Assembly (NCBI GenBank): GCA_963839475.1
Contig: CAWIVH010000015.1
Span: 124,001 to 188,000 of the forward strand
Length of the DNA: 64,000 nucleotides
Source: CAWIVH01 sp963839475
GTDB lineage: Bacteria; Acidobacteriota; UBA6911
Reading direction: 5' to 3'
This document shows positions 8,874 through 18,726 of this stretch, piece after piece. Under the pieces are notes generated by a model that saw only the letters and a program-made list of their open reading frames with translations, did not search any database and was not told the DNA's origin. Each line of letters opens with the position of its first letter. Within the stretch, counting starts at the first letter, position 1. A program made the translations under genes and the position numbers.

Positions 8874-9962
8874 TCATCGCCCGGCGCTGAACTCACGCCG
8901 CAATTCTGCAACCGTCTCGAAAATCGCCGCGACTTGAGCATCGGTGACGGTGCTGTCCATGTTGATGCAGCAGACGCCCGTGAGCCACGGATTTGCCGAT
9001 TGGCCGACCAGCCGGATGATGGTCGCCCGAATTTCCTCCGGCGTCTTCCGTGTGATACCGACCGGATCGAGACGGATGTTCAGAAACGTGTGGGGCAGGT
9101 GCTCGCGGATTTTCGCGATGTCGCCACCCCAACCGACGTCGAGAAAATCAAGATGCGGCACCTTTGCATAGCTTGGGGCGAAACGATCCGGGTCCCTGCC
9201 GCAATGATGGATCCCGAACGGCCTGTGGCGCGAGCTCCAGGCTGCGTCCAGCGGCAGCAAGAACCGCTCATAGTGCGCGGCCGAGATCATTGTGTTCGAG
9301 CATTCGGAATGAAGGTACACCGGCCGGCCTAAATGCCGCACGGTGCGGTTCACCGAAACGGAACTACTGCCGGTCTCGGATTCGACACCGGCAACGAAGC
9401 GCTCGATGGCTGTGGCAAGGTTGCGAAACTCCGACGCAACCCGCTCCGGCGAATCCGCCATGTCGAGGAACAACTCCTGTCCGCGCAGGTCAAGCGCCAG
9501 ATTGAGGACGCCCGCCCATCCAACGTCTCCAAGCAGATAACCGTGACGCTTCTTCAGTGCATCACAGAGGCGCTCAAACCGTTTGAACGCGGCGCTGCGA
9601 AATGGCGTTTCCGGATCCACATCGAGCCGTTCGCGGTTTGCGGGCACAACATCAGGCGGCGCGTCGGCCCGATAGCGGATCTCGCAACCGAACATTTCCG
9701 AAACAAGATAGCCTGCCGCGTTGTGCACCGCGCCGATGACCGGCAGATCGCGGTCGCGGTCCCCGCCGAGACCGTAGGTGCCGAAGCGTTCGTGCAGCAC
9801 CGCCTCCATGCGCCGCTCGCTCTCCACGCGCCTGACCGGATGGTAGAAGAAGTCCTCGTCGAAATCGATGCCGGCATTCGCGTGCCACCACGACGGGTGC
9901 AGCACCACGTCCACCGGCAGCGGGTCGCACTCGATAAATGGATTCCTGTAATAGGAGGTCAT
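8874..9962 (-). CDS. Uroporphyrinogen decarboxylase (URO-D) superfamily protein
   Basis: The 362-aa product fits the URO-D/MtbA-like TIM-barrel superfamily. Blocks include RFGTYGLGG, GVLNLALDLRGQELFLDMADSPE, the mid-barrel HSECSNTMISAAHYERFLLPLD and HHCGRDPDRFAPSYAKVPHLDFLDVGWGGDI split over the C-terminal strands. Such stand-alone proteins are usually not heme enzymes. They are thought to be corrinoid-dependent methyltransferases or of unknown role. The HxCG pair (HHCG) and ECSN are candidate metal ligands. It begins 27 bases after the GH109-like gene on the same strand, so the two are probably co-transcribed. No clear Shine-Dalgarno is seen. Confidence 0.75.
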   Translation of the reverse strand: MTSYYRNPFIECDPLPVDVVLHPSWWHANAGIDFDEDFFYHPVRRVESERRMEAVLHERFGTYGLGGDRDRDLPVIGAVHNAAGYLVSEMFGCEIRYRADAPPDVVPANRERLDVDPETPFRSAAFKRFERLCDALKKRHGYLLGDVGWAGVLNLALDLRGQELFLDMADSPERVASEFRNLATAIERFVAGVESETGSSSVSVNRTVRHLGRPVYLHSECSNTMISAAHYERFLLPLDAAWSSRHRPFGIHHCGRDPDRFAPSYAKVPHLDFLDVGWGGDIAKIREHLPHTFLNIRLDPVGITRKTPEEIRATIIRLVGQSANPWLTGVCCINMDSTVTDAQVAAIFETVAELRREFSAGR

Positions 9963-9989
9963 AGCGGAAAGTCCACGGCTTGACCGATC

Positions 9990-11433
9990 TCAAACGACTA
10001 CTTTTGTGTTTCCCCCTCTTTCGAGGTTGATGTCCATGTTTTGTTTGTTCGTCTTCCAGGCCCCCGCCGTGAAATCGGGCACATCAATGGAATTCGAGCG
10101 GTTCAGCACCGACCACTGACTGAGCGGAACGATCGAGCTCCAGGCAGCCGCGTCATACACATCCTGGTCGAGCGGCAGCCCGTTGCGCAGACAATCAATC
10201 AGGCGCCAGTCTTCCAGCAGGTCGGTGCCGCCATGGCCGGCCTTGGTCTGACGGGCCAGCTCACTCAGTTGGCGGATAATCTTCGGAGTGTACTTTTCCG
10301 TCAACGACTTGAATTCGTCAGGAGACACCCACTCGTGGTTTCCCACCGAAAGTCTCGGGGGCGGTGGATCATAGAGCGCCGCTCCCTTGGTCCCGTAGAT
10401 GCCGTGAATGAGGCTATGTGGCGACGGCGAAGTGGCATCGTGCTGAAGCATGATGGTGCGCCCCATGCTGGTCCGGATCGTAGTGACGCTCATGTTGCCA
10501 CGATAGGTTTTCCCGGCGAACGGCTTGAAGAACTCATCCGTGGCGGCGAGTTCCCGTGCTTTCGTTTTCATCATGAAGTCATCGCTCTCGACGGCTACCA
10601 GAAACTCGAATCTGTCGCCCCGGTTGATATTCATGATCTGGCTGACCGGGCCAAGACCGTGCGTGGGGTAGATGTTCCCTCGCCTCGAGGCGTATTGCTT
10701 GAGCCACCACATGTCCCAATACATATTCCTGGAGAAGTTGTTCTGCATCTTGCTGGTGTTGTAGGCGCAGTCGCCATGCACCACCTCTCCAAAAAATCCC
10801 TGTCTCGCCATGTTCAGGGTCATGATCTGGAAAGGCAGGTAGCTGTCGTTCTCAAGCATGATGCAGTGTTTCCGGGTTCGTTCGGCGGTTTCCACCAGCG
10901 ACCAGCATTCCTCGATGGTCCCGGCTGCCGGCACCTCGGAAGCAACATGCTTGCCGTGGTTCATGGCATAGACCGCCATCGCGGCGTGCAGGTACCAGGG
11001 GGTTGTGATCATGACCAGGTCGATATCGTCGCGCTCACAAACCTTTTTCCAGTCCTCCGGTCCGCTCAAAACATCCGGCTTATGGGATGTCCCGGCTCAG
11101 CTTCTCCTTGGCCGCATTCGCTTTATCGGCCCGGATATCGCAGAGAGCCCTGATCTCGACACCTTCGATCTGGCTCATGATCGCCATGTGGGCCGGGCCG
11201 CGCTGGCCCAGGCCGATGATGGCGATCCGCACCCTCTTCAATGGAGGCGCCGCGTACCCCGACATGTTGAATCGTTGAACGTGTGCCTTTTCCAACTGCT
11301 TGCTCATCCGCGCGATGTCGTTCCCTTCCTGCGGACTTGCCTGCGGTACTCCGCCATGCAGCAGACTGCCGCCGCCGATGCCCAGTCCCGTCAGACTCGT
11401 CGTTTTGAGGAAGTTTCGTCGCTTCGTTTTCAT
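9990..11433 (-). pseudogene. GH109-like Gfo/Idh/MocA protein, frameshifted
   Basis: The N-terminal frame (from 11433) has a Tat-like leader (KRRNFLKTTSLTGLGIGGG) and the Rossmann start RVRIAIIGLGQRGPAH, ending at a stop at 11080. The downstream frame (to 9990) resumes with GPEDWKKVCERDDIDLVMIT, VASEVPAAGTIEECW, CIMLENDSY and YPTHGLGPVSQIMNINRGDR. The last blocks are characteristic of glycoside hydrolase family 109 (NAD-dependent alpha-N-acetylgalactosaminidase-like). Joined, the protein would be about 475 aa, near the family norm. The break falls in the 20 bases before 11080 and needs a one-base indel. ATG at 11433 is chosen because the Tat leader starts there. The neighbours suggest secreted glycan processing. 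Confidence 0.78.
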
Positions 11434-11488
11434 CTTTTGCCGATTCCATGAGAGGGAATGAAGGCTAGGTCCGTGCATCCAGTGGAAG

Positions 11489-11545
11489 GCCGCCGGCTGA
11501 CGCTTATCTGATCTCTGGAAGCTCAGTCAAGCGTCAGCCGGCGGC
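11489..11545 (-). terminator. Perfect 17-bp inverted repeat, probable terminator
   Basis: GCCGCCGGCTGACGCTT at 11489-11505 pairs perfectly with 11529-11545 around a 23-base loop. It lies about 30 bases past the stop of the TonB receptor gene on the minus strand and ahead of the GH109-like gene. A T-run follows only on the plus strand (TTTT at 11546), so a processing or barrier stem is also possible. Confidence 0.65.
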
Positions 11546-11573
11546 TTTTCCCAATCTACCGTAACCAACGAAA

Positions 11574-14500
11574 CTAGAACGTAAGCCGCAGTCCGAAGCG
11601 GAACTTGCGCTCGCTGCCGGCGAAGGTGCTCGTGATGGCCATGAAGTTGTTGACGTTGGTGATCGCGCCCGTCGTCTGATTCACGGTCATGCTGCTGACG
11701 TTGGTGGACGGGTTGCCGAATTGCGGGGTGTTGGTGAAATTGAAGGATTCCGCCCTGAACTGGAGCGCGAAACGCTCGGTGAGGCGGAAGTCCTTGAACA
11801 GGACGAGGTCCAACCTCTGGTAGCCCGGTCCGTACAGCGCGTTGCGGCCCATGGTGCCGAAACGGTAGGTGCCCGTCGGGCGCTGGAAGTTCGGGTCGCG
11901 GAAGGAGGTAACATCGTAGTACTGAGTGCCCGGGCCGAAGGCTCCGACTTTTTTAATCTCTCCGATCTGGTCGGCGGTCTGGCTGGATCCGGGAGTATTG
12001 AGCGAGGCGCTGGAAGCGCTTACAGTGAAAGGCGTGCCGGAGTAAGCGGAGTAGATGCCGGTGAGGCGCCAGCCACCGAACGCCTGGTTGGCAACGCCCG
12101 AGAGATTGAAGCGCTTGCCGGCGCCAAACGGTAGTTCATAAACCCAGCTCAAGGCCAGCATGTGGGGACGGTCATAGCCGGCCACGGCGCGGTTGCGTCC
12201 GAGTTGCGCTGGGCATGTCGGTAAGGGGCAGGGACACCCAGCCGTCTTCGTCGGCCATGTTGATGGCCTTGGACCAGGTGTAGGCGCCCTTCATCAAGAG
12301 GCCGTGCGAGAGGTTCTTGTTGATCGCAACCTGAAGCGCGTGGTAGTTCGCGTTGCCCCAGCCATCCCACATATAAGCATCGATGAGGCGGTTTTGGGTG
12401 GCAGCCAGCGGCCGGGAGGTGTTTCCACCGCCGATGTAGGTGGCGGCGTTGACATTGATGTCAAGGAACTGACGGACGGTCTGATTCCCGATATAGCCGG
12501 CGGAAACGATGAAGTTGGCGGGGAGCTGCCGTTCGATGGTGAAGTTCCAGCTCTGGATATAGCCTCGGTCGATCTGACCCGCCCAGGGGCTGCGCGGGCC
12601 CATATTGACGGTAGGCGGCAAGCTCGTGGAGCCGGTTGAGATGTCAGGAGTGGGGACTTCGGGGATGCCCTTACTGAAGAAGCCGTAATAGCCGTAGGTG
12701 GCAGGAGCAACCCAACTGTTCGTGATGGTAGCGGGATAGAGTCCTTTCAGCGGGCGGGAGAGCACCATCGGATCCCAGGTGAGGCCGTAGCCCGTGCGGA
12801 TGACGGTCTTTTGATTCAACCGCCACGCAATTCCTATTCGGGGGGCGAACAGCCTCTTGGAGGTGCTCATGCCATTGGCTTTGTCAACGCTGCCGACGCC
12901 GCCCATGGTGACGATGTTCGTGGCGGGATTCCAGCGTTCGATGCCGCGGCCATCGGCGCGAGTCATTAAGGGATAGTATTCGTAGCGCAATCCGAGGTTC
13001 AGAGTAAAATTGCGGCTGACCTGCCACCGGTCGCGGAAGTATAGGCCGTTCTGCCATTCACGTGTGGACATGTCAATGAACTGCACCGACTTGTCGGCGT
13101 TGCCGAGGATATCAAGCAATCCGGCCGCGTAAGTGTGAACAGAGCGTGCGACCTGTCCTTTAAGCACGACGGCATTGCCTCCGGGATTCAGGGCGCCGCG
13201 CGGGTTGGCGGTCTCGGGCTGCCAGTGGTTTAGGGCGTGGTGGACGATGTCGACGCCCCAGCGGAATTCATGCGCTCCCTTCAACTTGGTGAAGTTGGTG
13301 GTGAAGGTGTAGCTCTGGTCGTGGTAGAAGTTGGGATTGGAGGAGGCATTGTTGCCCCAGGAAGCAAAACCGTTACTGATAAGAGGCATTCCGGAGTAGC
13401 GGATGTCGTTGGCGTAAGTTTTGCCGCCATTGGTCCCGGGGATCTTCCAGACCTCGGAGCCCCAGTTCTTTCCATAGTCGGGCCCGATGGCTTCGTTCAT
13501 GAAGCTCGTGTGACCGAAGACGCCGTCGATGAGGAAGGTGGGCGACTTTGTGTAGTTGAAGCCGAAGGTGGGGATTCTGATCGTGACGTTGGCTGTGCCG
13601 TTCTGCCCGAGTGCGGGGCCGACCAACGTGCCGAGAGCACCGGCGCCATAGACGTACGCCTCCATGTCAGAGTACTTACCCCAGACCATCAGCTTGCTGG
13701 TGAGGTTGTAATTGATCTTGACGTCGTAGTTGTCGCGGTTCATCCCCGTGCTCGCGGAGGCGAAGTAGTTGTTCGTGAGGCCATAAGAGTCCGCGGCTGC
13801 CTGATTGGGCAAGGGACAGAGCTTCTGAATCTCGGCCCAGATCGGAGAGATCCGCGACGAGGGGATCTTGTTTCCTTCAAAGGGGATCCGGTTGTTGCCT
13901 TCAGCGTCGCCGGTCAAGGGATCGTAGATGAGTCCCAGGCCGGTGTACTTGGAGAAATCACCCGTACGTATATCCGCGGGCGGGACGCTGGTATTGGTGA
14001 ATTGATTCAGGCGCTGCCAGTTCCGCTCATAGCTGAAAAAGTAGAACAGCTTGTTTTTGATGATGGGGCCACCAATGGTGCCGCCGGGGATGTTGGTGAT
14101 CGATTTGGGAAGGACGGGATTCACCACGCTCTGCTGGTAGAAATAGGGCCGGGCGTAGAGGTGCTGGTTGTCGTGGTACCAATAGGCGGAGCCATGCATG
14201 TCGTTGGTGCCGGACTTGGTGGCCACCGTGATGGCAGCTCCACCCGCCATGCCCTGTTCGGCGTCGTAAGAGGAGGTGGAGATGTTGACGTTGTCGATGG
14301 CATCAATGGGCGGGTTGTAGAGCGTGTGATGCGGCAGCCAGACATAGACGTTGATGGCGCCATCAACGCGGGTGTTGTTGTTGTTTCGGTTGGTGCCGTT
14401 GATGTTGGTGGAGAGGGAGCGTTGCGGAGAGGCTCCCATGGAGTTCTGCTCCACGCCCGGAGTGGCTCCGGGTACGAGATTGATCAGGCTCTGATAATTG

Positions 14501-14973
14501 CGATAATTAACCAGGGGAAGCTCGACGACGGTCTTGGAAGTGAGTTCGGCGCGGGTATCGGAGCGGTCGGTCTGCAGCATGGCGGCCGTGCCGCTTACGG
14601 TCACCTGATCGCTGATCTGGCCAACCTCCAGGCGGAGGGTAATACGGTTGACGCTATTAATGGCGACTTCGACACCGGTGCGCGTCAGCGTGCGGAATCC
14701 GGGCGCGCTGACGACGATGGTGTAAGTGCCGCCCGGCATGTTGACCGCCGTGTAGCGTCCCTGTTCATCCGCCGTGATCTCGCGGACGGTGCCCGTAGAT
14801 ACGTGGGTGAGCGACAAGGCAGCGCCGGGAATAACCGCACCGGTAGGATCTTCGACGGTACCCACTAGCGAGCCGTAGAGAACCTGAGCCGAGGCGGGCT
14901 GGATGGCAAGACATAACAGGAAAAGCAACGCGGCAAAGGCTCTGAGTCGGTTGATCCATCTACGATTGATCAT
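11574..14973 (-). pseudogene. Oar-like TonB-dependent receptor with carboxypeptidase-regulatory domain, frameshifted
   Basis: The upstream frame (from 14973) has a signal peptide (LRAFAALLFLLCLAIQPASA) and an N-terminal carboxypeptidase-like regulatory domain (about residues 30-120, GTVEDPTGAVIPGA...GRYTAVNMPGGTY). The plug region and most of a large beta-barrel follow. It ends out of frame near 12172. The remaining barrel strands continue in another frame to 11574 (GYDRPHMLALSWVYELPFGAG), finishing with the terminal Phe expected for outer-membrane barrels. The total is about 1130 aa, typical of acidobacterial SusC/Oar-like receptors for carbohydrate oligomers. AAGGAGGT lies eight bases before ATG 14973, which I prefer over the start at 14997. 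The indel lies at about 12190-12230. TonB-box details cannot be resolved. Confidence 0.8.
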
Positions 14974-15110
14974 TTTCCAAAACCTCCTTGATAACATATA
15001 GCGGATTGGGGCTTGGGCTTTTCACATGCCTGCCATCCTACAATCATAATAGGATCAAAACAAGCGAACGAATTTGCTCATCAATGAAGATTCAATCAGA
15101 AGGGGAGAGC

Positions 15111-16208
15111 ATGACATCAAAAGAACGTTTTAAGCTGACAATGTCGCGGAAACTTCCGGACCGTCTGCCCGTGGATTGCCTCTGGGCTCGGGCCGAGACG
15201 TGGCGGGACCTTCAGGAGCATTTCGGCACGCAGGACCAGGAAACAATTCTGCAGAAACTGGGGGTTGATTTCCGCTGGACCGGAGCGCCGCTTCGTTTTC
15301 CGGAATTTGAAAAGAAATGCAACGGCGAACTCACGGGTGATATGCCCGGCGCGGGCAGACGCTACATCTTTCATGATAAAAGCACCTATGAAAACGAGTG
15401 GGGGATTGTCGAGCGTGTGGGTTCCGACGGCAAGTACAACGAATGGCGTGGTGGCCCGTTGGCAGGAAAAGAAACCCTGGACGGATGGGATGTTCCGGTA
15501 ACTGTATTTCCGTCTGTCGAGGAGATCAGAGCCCGTTTCGCGCCGTTCAAGGATAGGGTCATCGTCGGAGAGGTGAACAACCCATTCAAGATTGCATGGC
15601 ATATCTGCGGCTTTGAGCACTTCATGATCATGATGGCGCTCGAACCGGCTTTTGTCGAATCGCTTTTCGACCGTCTCTTTGCCTGGGAAACCCGGCGCGC
15701 GGTGCTTATGGCCCAGGCAGGCGCGGACGTCATCGCGGTTGTAGGTGACATCGCGGGCAAAAACGGGCCCATGTTCTCGGTCCGGATGTACGATCGTTTC
15801 ATCCTGCCGAGATTCAGGAAAATGAGCGCGGACATCAAGGACGCCAATCCGAATACCGCAGTGCTCTTTCATTCCGACGGTGAAATGAGCGCATTTATCC
15901 CTTCGCTCATTGAATCCGGGGTGGATATTCTGAATCCCATCGAATCCAACTGTATGGACCCTGCGGCGTTGAAGAAGCGGTTCGGTAGCAAGCTCGTGTT
16001 TCATGGTGCCATTTCGGTGCAGAAGACCATTCCGGACGGCGCGGTCCAAGACGTGAAGGAGGAGGTTTACCTCCGGATCAGAACGGTCGGGTATAATGGC
16101 GGCTACATTGTCAGCAACGAAAACAGTTTTCCATACAATGCGCCACTCGCCAATGTTCTAGCAATGTATGAGGCAGTGCAGGACTTCAACTATGATTCGC
16201 TGAGATGA
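15111..16208 (+). CDS. Uroporphyrinogen decarboxylase (URO-D) superfamily protein
   Basis: The 365-aa protein begins with the superfamily opening MTSKERFKLTMSRKLPDRLP, a form seen in many URO-D-like methyltransferase-associated proteins. Mid-barrel blocks are ALEPAFVESLFDRLFAWE, AGADVIAVVGDIAGKNGPMF, the histidine block VLFHSDGEMSAFIPSLIESG, and DILNPIESNCMDPAALKKRF. The last matches the substrate-site half of the family. AGGGGAG lies just upstream of ATG 15111, so in-frame starts further upstream were rejected. It diverges from the TonB receptor gene and its stop overlaps a possible start of the next gene (ATGA at 16205), suggesting one transcript with the esterase. A corrinoid methyltransfer or demethylation role is inferred only from the family. 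Confidence 0.8.
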   Translation: MTSKERFKLTMSRKLPDRLPVDCLWARAETWRDLQEHFGTQDQETILQKLGVDFRWTGAPLRFPEFEKKCNGELTGDMPGAGRRYIFHDKSTYENEWGIVERVGSDGKYNEWRGGPLAGKETLDGWDVPVTVFPSVEEIRARFAPFKDRVIVGEVNNPFKIAWHICGFEHFMIMMALEPAFVESLFDRLFAWETRRAVLMAQAGADVIAVVGDIAGKNGPMFSVRMYDRFILPRFRKMSADIKDANPNTAVLFHSDGEMSAFIPSLIESGVDILNPIESNCMDPAALKKRFGSKLVFHGAISVQKTIPDGAVQDVKEEVYLRIRTVGYNGGYIVSNENSFPYNAPLANVLAMYEAVQDFNYDSLR

Positions 16209-16258
16209 ATGCCAATGAGGCAAAAATGCTCATCCAATCCAATGTCCATAAAAAAGAA

Positions 16259-17119
16259 ATGAAACTTATTACTATCCTTGCATGCGCCGTCTGCCTGACC
16301 CAGGCGTTTTCCCAGGAAATAAGACGCAATATCCCCTACGTCGCAAGCGGTCACGAGCGCCAGGTGCTTGATATCTACTCGCCTCCCAATGCCAGGAACC
16401 TCCCTATCGTGTTCTGGATTCACGGTGGGGGCTGGCAGGCCGGCGACAAGTCCGATGTAAAACTCAAGCCGCAGTGGTTCATGGACAAAGGATTCGTCTT
16501 TGTCTCCACCAATTATCGCCTGCTTCCCGGCGTGGATATGGGCACCCTGATCCGCGACGTGGCGAAGGCCTTCGGCTGGATACACCAGCACATCGCCGAA
16601 TACGGCGGCGACCCGAAACGCGTGCTCGTCGGCGGTCACTCGGCAGGCGCCCAACTCGCGGCCATCATTTGCACCGACGAACGCTATTTGAAAGCCGAGG
16701 GCGTCCCGTTCGAGGACCTCATCGGCTGTGTGCCTGTGGATGGCGACACCTATGATGTGCCGGCCATCATCGAAACTGCCGAGACGCGCTGGCGGGTACA
16801 CGGAATGCCGCCGGCAAAGTATGGTCATCGCGAGAAGTTCGGAAACGACCCCGTAAAGCACAAAGACTTTTCCGCCGTGACGCATGTGTCGAAAGGCAAA
16901 AGCATCCCGCCCTTTCTCATTCTATACGTTGCAGGCCATCCTGATACTTCCGCGCAAGCCTTCCGGCTTAGCTCGGTGCTCAAGGAGGCGGGCGTGCCGG
17001 TTGGTTTATTCGGCGCGAAGGACACCAGCCATGTGAAGCTCAACGATGATCTCGGCCTGCCCGACGATCCAGCAACCAAGGTGTTGGCTGAATTTGTGGC
17101 CACTGTGCTCAAGAAGTAA
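16259..17119 (+). CDS. Secreted alpha/beta hydrolase (carboxylesterase/BD-FAE-like)
   Basis: The 286-aa product has a signal peptide (MKLITILACAVCLTQAFS) and an alpha/beta-hydrolase fold. The oxyanion-hole motif is HGGGWQAG, the nucleophile elbow is GGHSAGA, a late Asp lies in YVAGHPDT, and the catalytic His is likely in TSHVKL. This arrangement is typical of acetyl or feruloyl esterases that deacylate carbohydrates. An in-frame ATG at 16205 overlaps the stop of the UroD-like gene, but it would put 18 polar residues before the signal peptide, so 16259 is preferred. The pairing with the upstream gene suggests release of acyl groups from imported or surface-bound glycans. Confidence 0.82.
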   Translation: MKLITILACAVCLTQAFSQEIRRNIPYVASGHERQVLDIYSPPNARNLPIVFWIHGGGWQAGDKSDVKLKPQWFMDKGFVFVSTNYRLLPGVDMGTLIRDVAKAFGWIHQHIAEYGGDPKRVLVGGHSAGAQLAAIICTDERYLKAEGVPFEDLIGCVPVDGDTYDVPAIIETAETRWRVHGMPPAKYGHREKFGNDPVKHKDFSAVTHVSKGKSIPPFLILYVAGHPDTSAQAFRLSSVLKEAGVPVGLFGAKDTSHVKLNDDLGLPDDPATKVLAEFVATVLKK

Positions 17120-17164
17120 GTGGACCGCAGGGAATGCGGGATATAGATCTCGGCTTTGGAGATC

Positions 17165-17188
17165 GCGGCGGGCTTCTTCGTCCGCCGC
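17165..17188. terminator. Short GC hairpin between convergent genes
   Basis: GCGGCGG at 17165-17171 pairs with CCGCCGC at 17182-17188 around a 10-base loop. It lies between the convergent esterase and membrane-protein genes and could terminate both. There is no clear T-run. Confidence 0.4.
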
Positions 17189-17206
17189 ACCGCTTTCAAA
17201 TCGGGG

Positions 17207-17656
17207 CTAAACGAGCACGCCGTTCTTGCGCATGGCACGGGCATAGAGAAACAGGCCGAGTGCGAAAAGGAATATCACGGCCGTGAAACCCAGCGAGGAT
17301 GCGTCCCCCATGACAGCCATTCCATTGGCCAGGATGTAATTGCGGAATGTCGTAGCAACCATCCCGAGGAGTGAGGCGAGAAACACCCATACGGCGAGTC
17401 GCCTGCGGAACAGCAACAGCAGCGAGCCAAGGACTCCGCCCCAGACCCCGACAGCCCAGGCCGAGATCACCCAGGCCGGAATGCTATAAAAAAACGCAAG
17501 CTGATCGGGAGTGAATCTGCTCATATACGCCTGATTCTTTGTTTCCGTCATGACGTAATCTACGGCTCCCATAGCATTCCACGGTAACGCGAGACCTCCG
17601 ATTACCCATAGGTGCCATGGAGTACGTGTGCTTCGTGTCGCCTGTGATTCAGACAT
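17207..17656 (-). CDS. Small four-helix membrane protein, function unknown
   Basis: The 149-aa product has four hydrophobic helices (about residues 13-35, 52-77, 84-105 and 117-137). The conserved opening WHLWVIGGLALPWNAMGAVD is shared with a family of uncharacterised inner-membrane proteins, sometimes labelled sugar transporter without proof. AGGAGG stands directly upstream of ATG 17656, so the longer frame starting at 17692 is not used. No catalytic motif is visible. It stands alone between convergent and same-strand genes. Confidence 0.75.
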   Translation of the reverse strand: MSESQATRSTRTPWHLWVIGGLALPWNAMGAVDYVMTETKNQAYMSRFTPDQLAFFYSIPAWVISAWAVGVWGGVLGSLLLLFRRRLAVWVFLASLLGMVATTFRNYILANGMAVMGDASSLGFTAVIFLFALGLFLYARAMRKNGVLV

Positions 17657-17770
17657 GCCTACCTCCTCGTACCTGTACTTGTGTGCAGCCATTTAAATCG
17701 AGCACACCTTCATCGATGGGATGCTGCCATTAAGGATCGTTCCGTCGCAGCCAGCCGGCGCCATGGTCGT

Positions 17771-18613
17771 TCATGCCCCGGTCCTCTTCAGGTTTTTCAG
17801 GATCTCACGGTAACGGGCCGTCGCCAGATTGGACGGGCGTCCGGCCGAGCAGAACGCTAACCCGGCGAGCTTCCGGTGCGGGCGCTCCACTATTAGCCGG
17901 CCGCGAGCGTCAAGCTTGGATTCGAGAAGGTCGAGCGCCTCGAGGAAGCGCAGGTCGTCCCTGGCCCGGTCATAGAATGACAGTACGTAAACATAATTGA
18001 ATAGATTGTATCGCAGGAGCGGAAATTCCACCTGAAGGAAGAGAGTGCCGATTCCGAAGTGACAGGGTCCCATCGGGCGCCGGATCACCCAATGTTCGAG
18101 GAGGGACTCCACGGCCCGATCGAGTGCCGGGCTTCTGTTCAAGTGGTCCGTAAAGCGGAAGACGTCCAGTACCGAGAGCGTGACACCGGGATTGGAGAAT
18201 TCAGTTTCCGGTCCTCGCCCGTACGGGAACTTGTTGCATCGCCAGCCACCGTCGTTGTGCTGGGTCTCAAGCAAGTGAATGAGAGTTCGTTCCAGTCCGG
18301 GATCCCTCGCGTACCCAAACCTACATAGTACTCTGGCTGCTGCGGCAGTGGAGCATGGGTAGAGCGATCCACCTGGTGCCAGACGATACCGGCCGTCCTC
18401 CCGCCGCGCACCAAGGATGAGATGGAGGGCTCCGCGGATCGCTTCGTGAGCGCGCGCCACCTTCAGTTCGTGGAGGATCAAGAGGGACGTCAAGGTGCTG
18501 AATGGTTCACCGACTCCCAGGCGGCCGTCGGCACTGGCCCAAAAGTCAGCTCCGTTGTCGTGCCGTCTTGCGAGAACGGCTTCGACATCCGGCTTGTATT
18601 TCCCGCTCACCAC
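17771..18613 (-). CDS. Prenyltransferase/squalene-cyclase-repeat-like protein, function unknown
   Basis: The 280-aa protein consists of alpha/alpha-barrel-like repeats. These include the QW-like segment HLLETQHNDGGWRCN and the related GARREDGRYRLAPGGSLYPC, as in prenyltransferases, squalene cyclases and alpha-macroglobulin-like toroids. It lacks the DXDD motif of squalene-hopene cyclases and is less than half their length, so cyclase activity is unlikely. Several His and Cys residues are present (PMGPCHFGIG, for example), but no ligand set is clear. The start is GTG with GGGAG upstream. It follows the aldehyde dehydrogenase gene, separated by a hairpin, so it may have its own promoter. Confidence 0.65.
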   Translation of the reverse strand: MVSGKYKPDVEAVLARRHDNGADFWASADGRLGVGEPFSTLTSLLILHELKVARAHEAIRGALHLILGARREDGRYRLAPGGSLYPCSTAAAARVLCRFGYARDPGLERTLIHLLETQHNDGGWRCNKFPYGRGPETEFSNPGVTLSVLDVFRFTDHLNRSPALDRAVESLLEHWVIRRPMGPCHFGIGTLFLQVEFPLLRYNLFNYVYVLSFYDRARDDLRFLEALDLLESKLDARGRLIVERPHRKLAGLAFCSAGRPSNLATARYREILKNLKRTGA

Positions 18614-18671
18614 CTTGAGCTCCCGTCCAGGACTTCGGAGCGGCCCGGCGACTGGATTGGCCGCCCATCGG

Positions 18672-18700
18672 CTTCTGTCTCTATTTTATCGAGACAGAAG
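18672..18700 (-). terminator. Hairpin downstream of aldehyde dehydrogenase gene
   Basis: CTTCTGTCTC (18672-18681) and GAGACAGAAG (18691-18700) form a perfect 10-bp stem with a 9-base AT-rich loop, about 27 bases past the stop of the aldehyde dehydrogenase gene on the minus strand. No strong T-run follows. Confidence 0.55.
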
Positions 18701-18726
18701 GCTCGGCATCAATCACAAGCGGCAGG

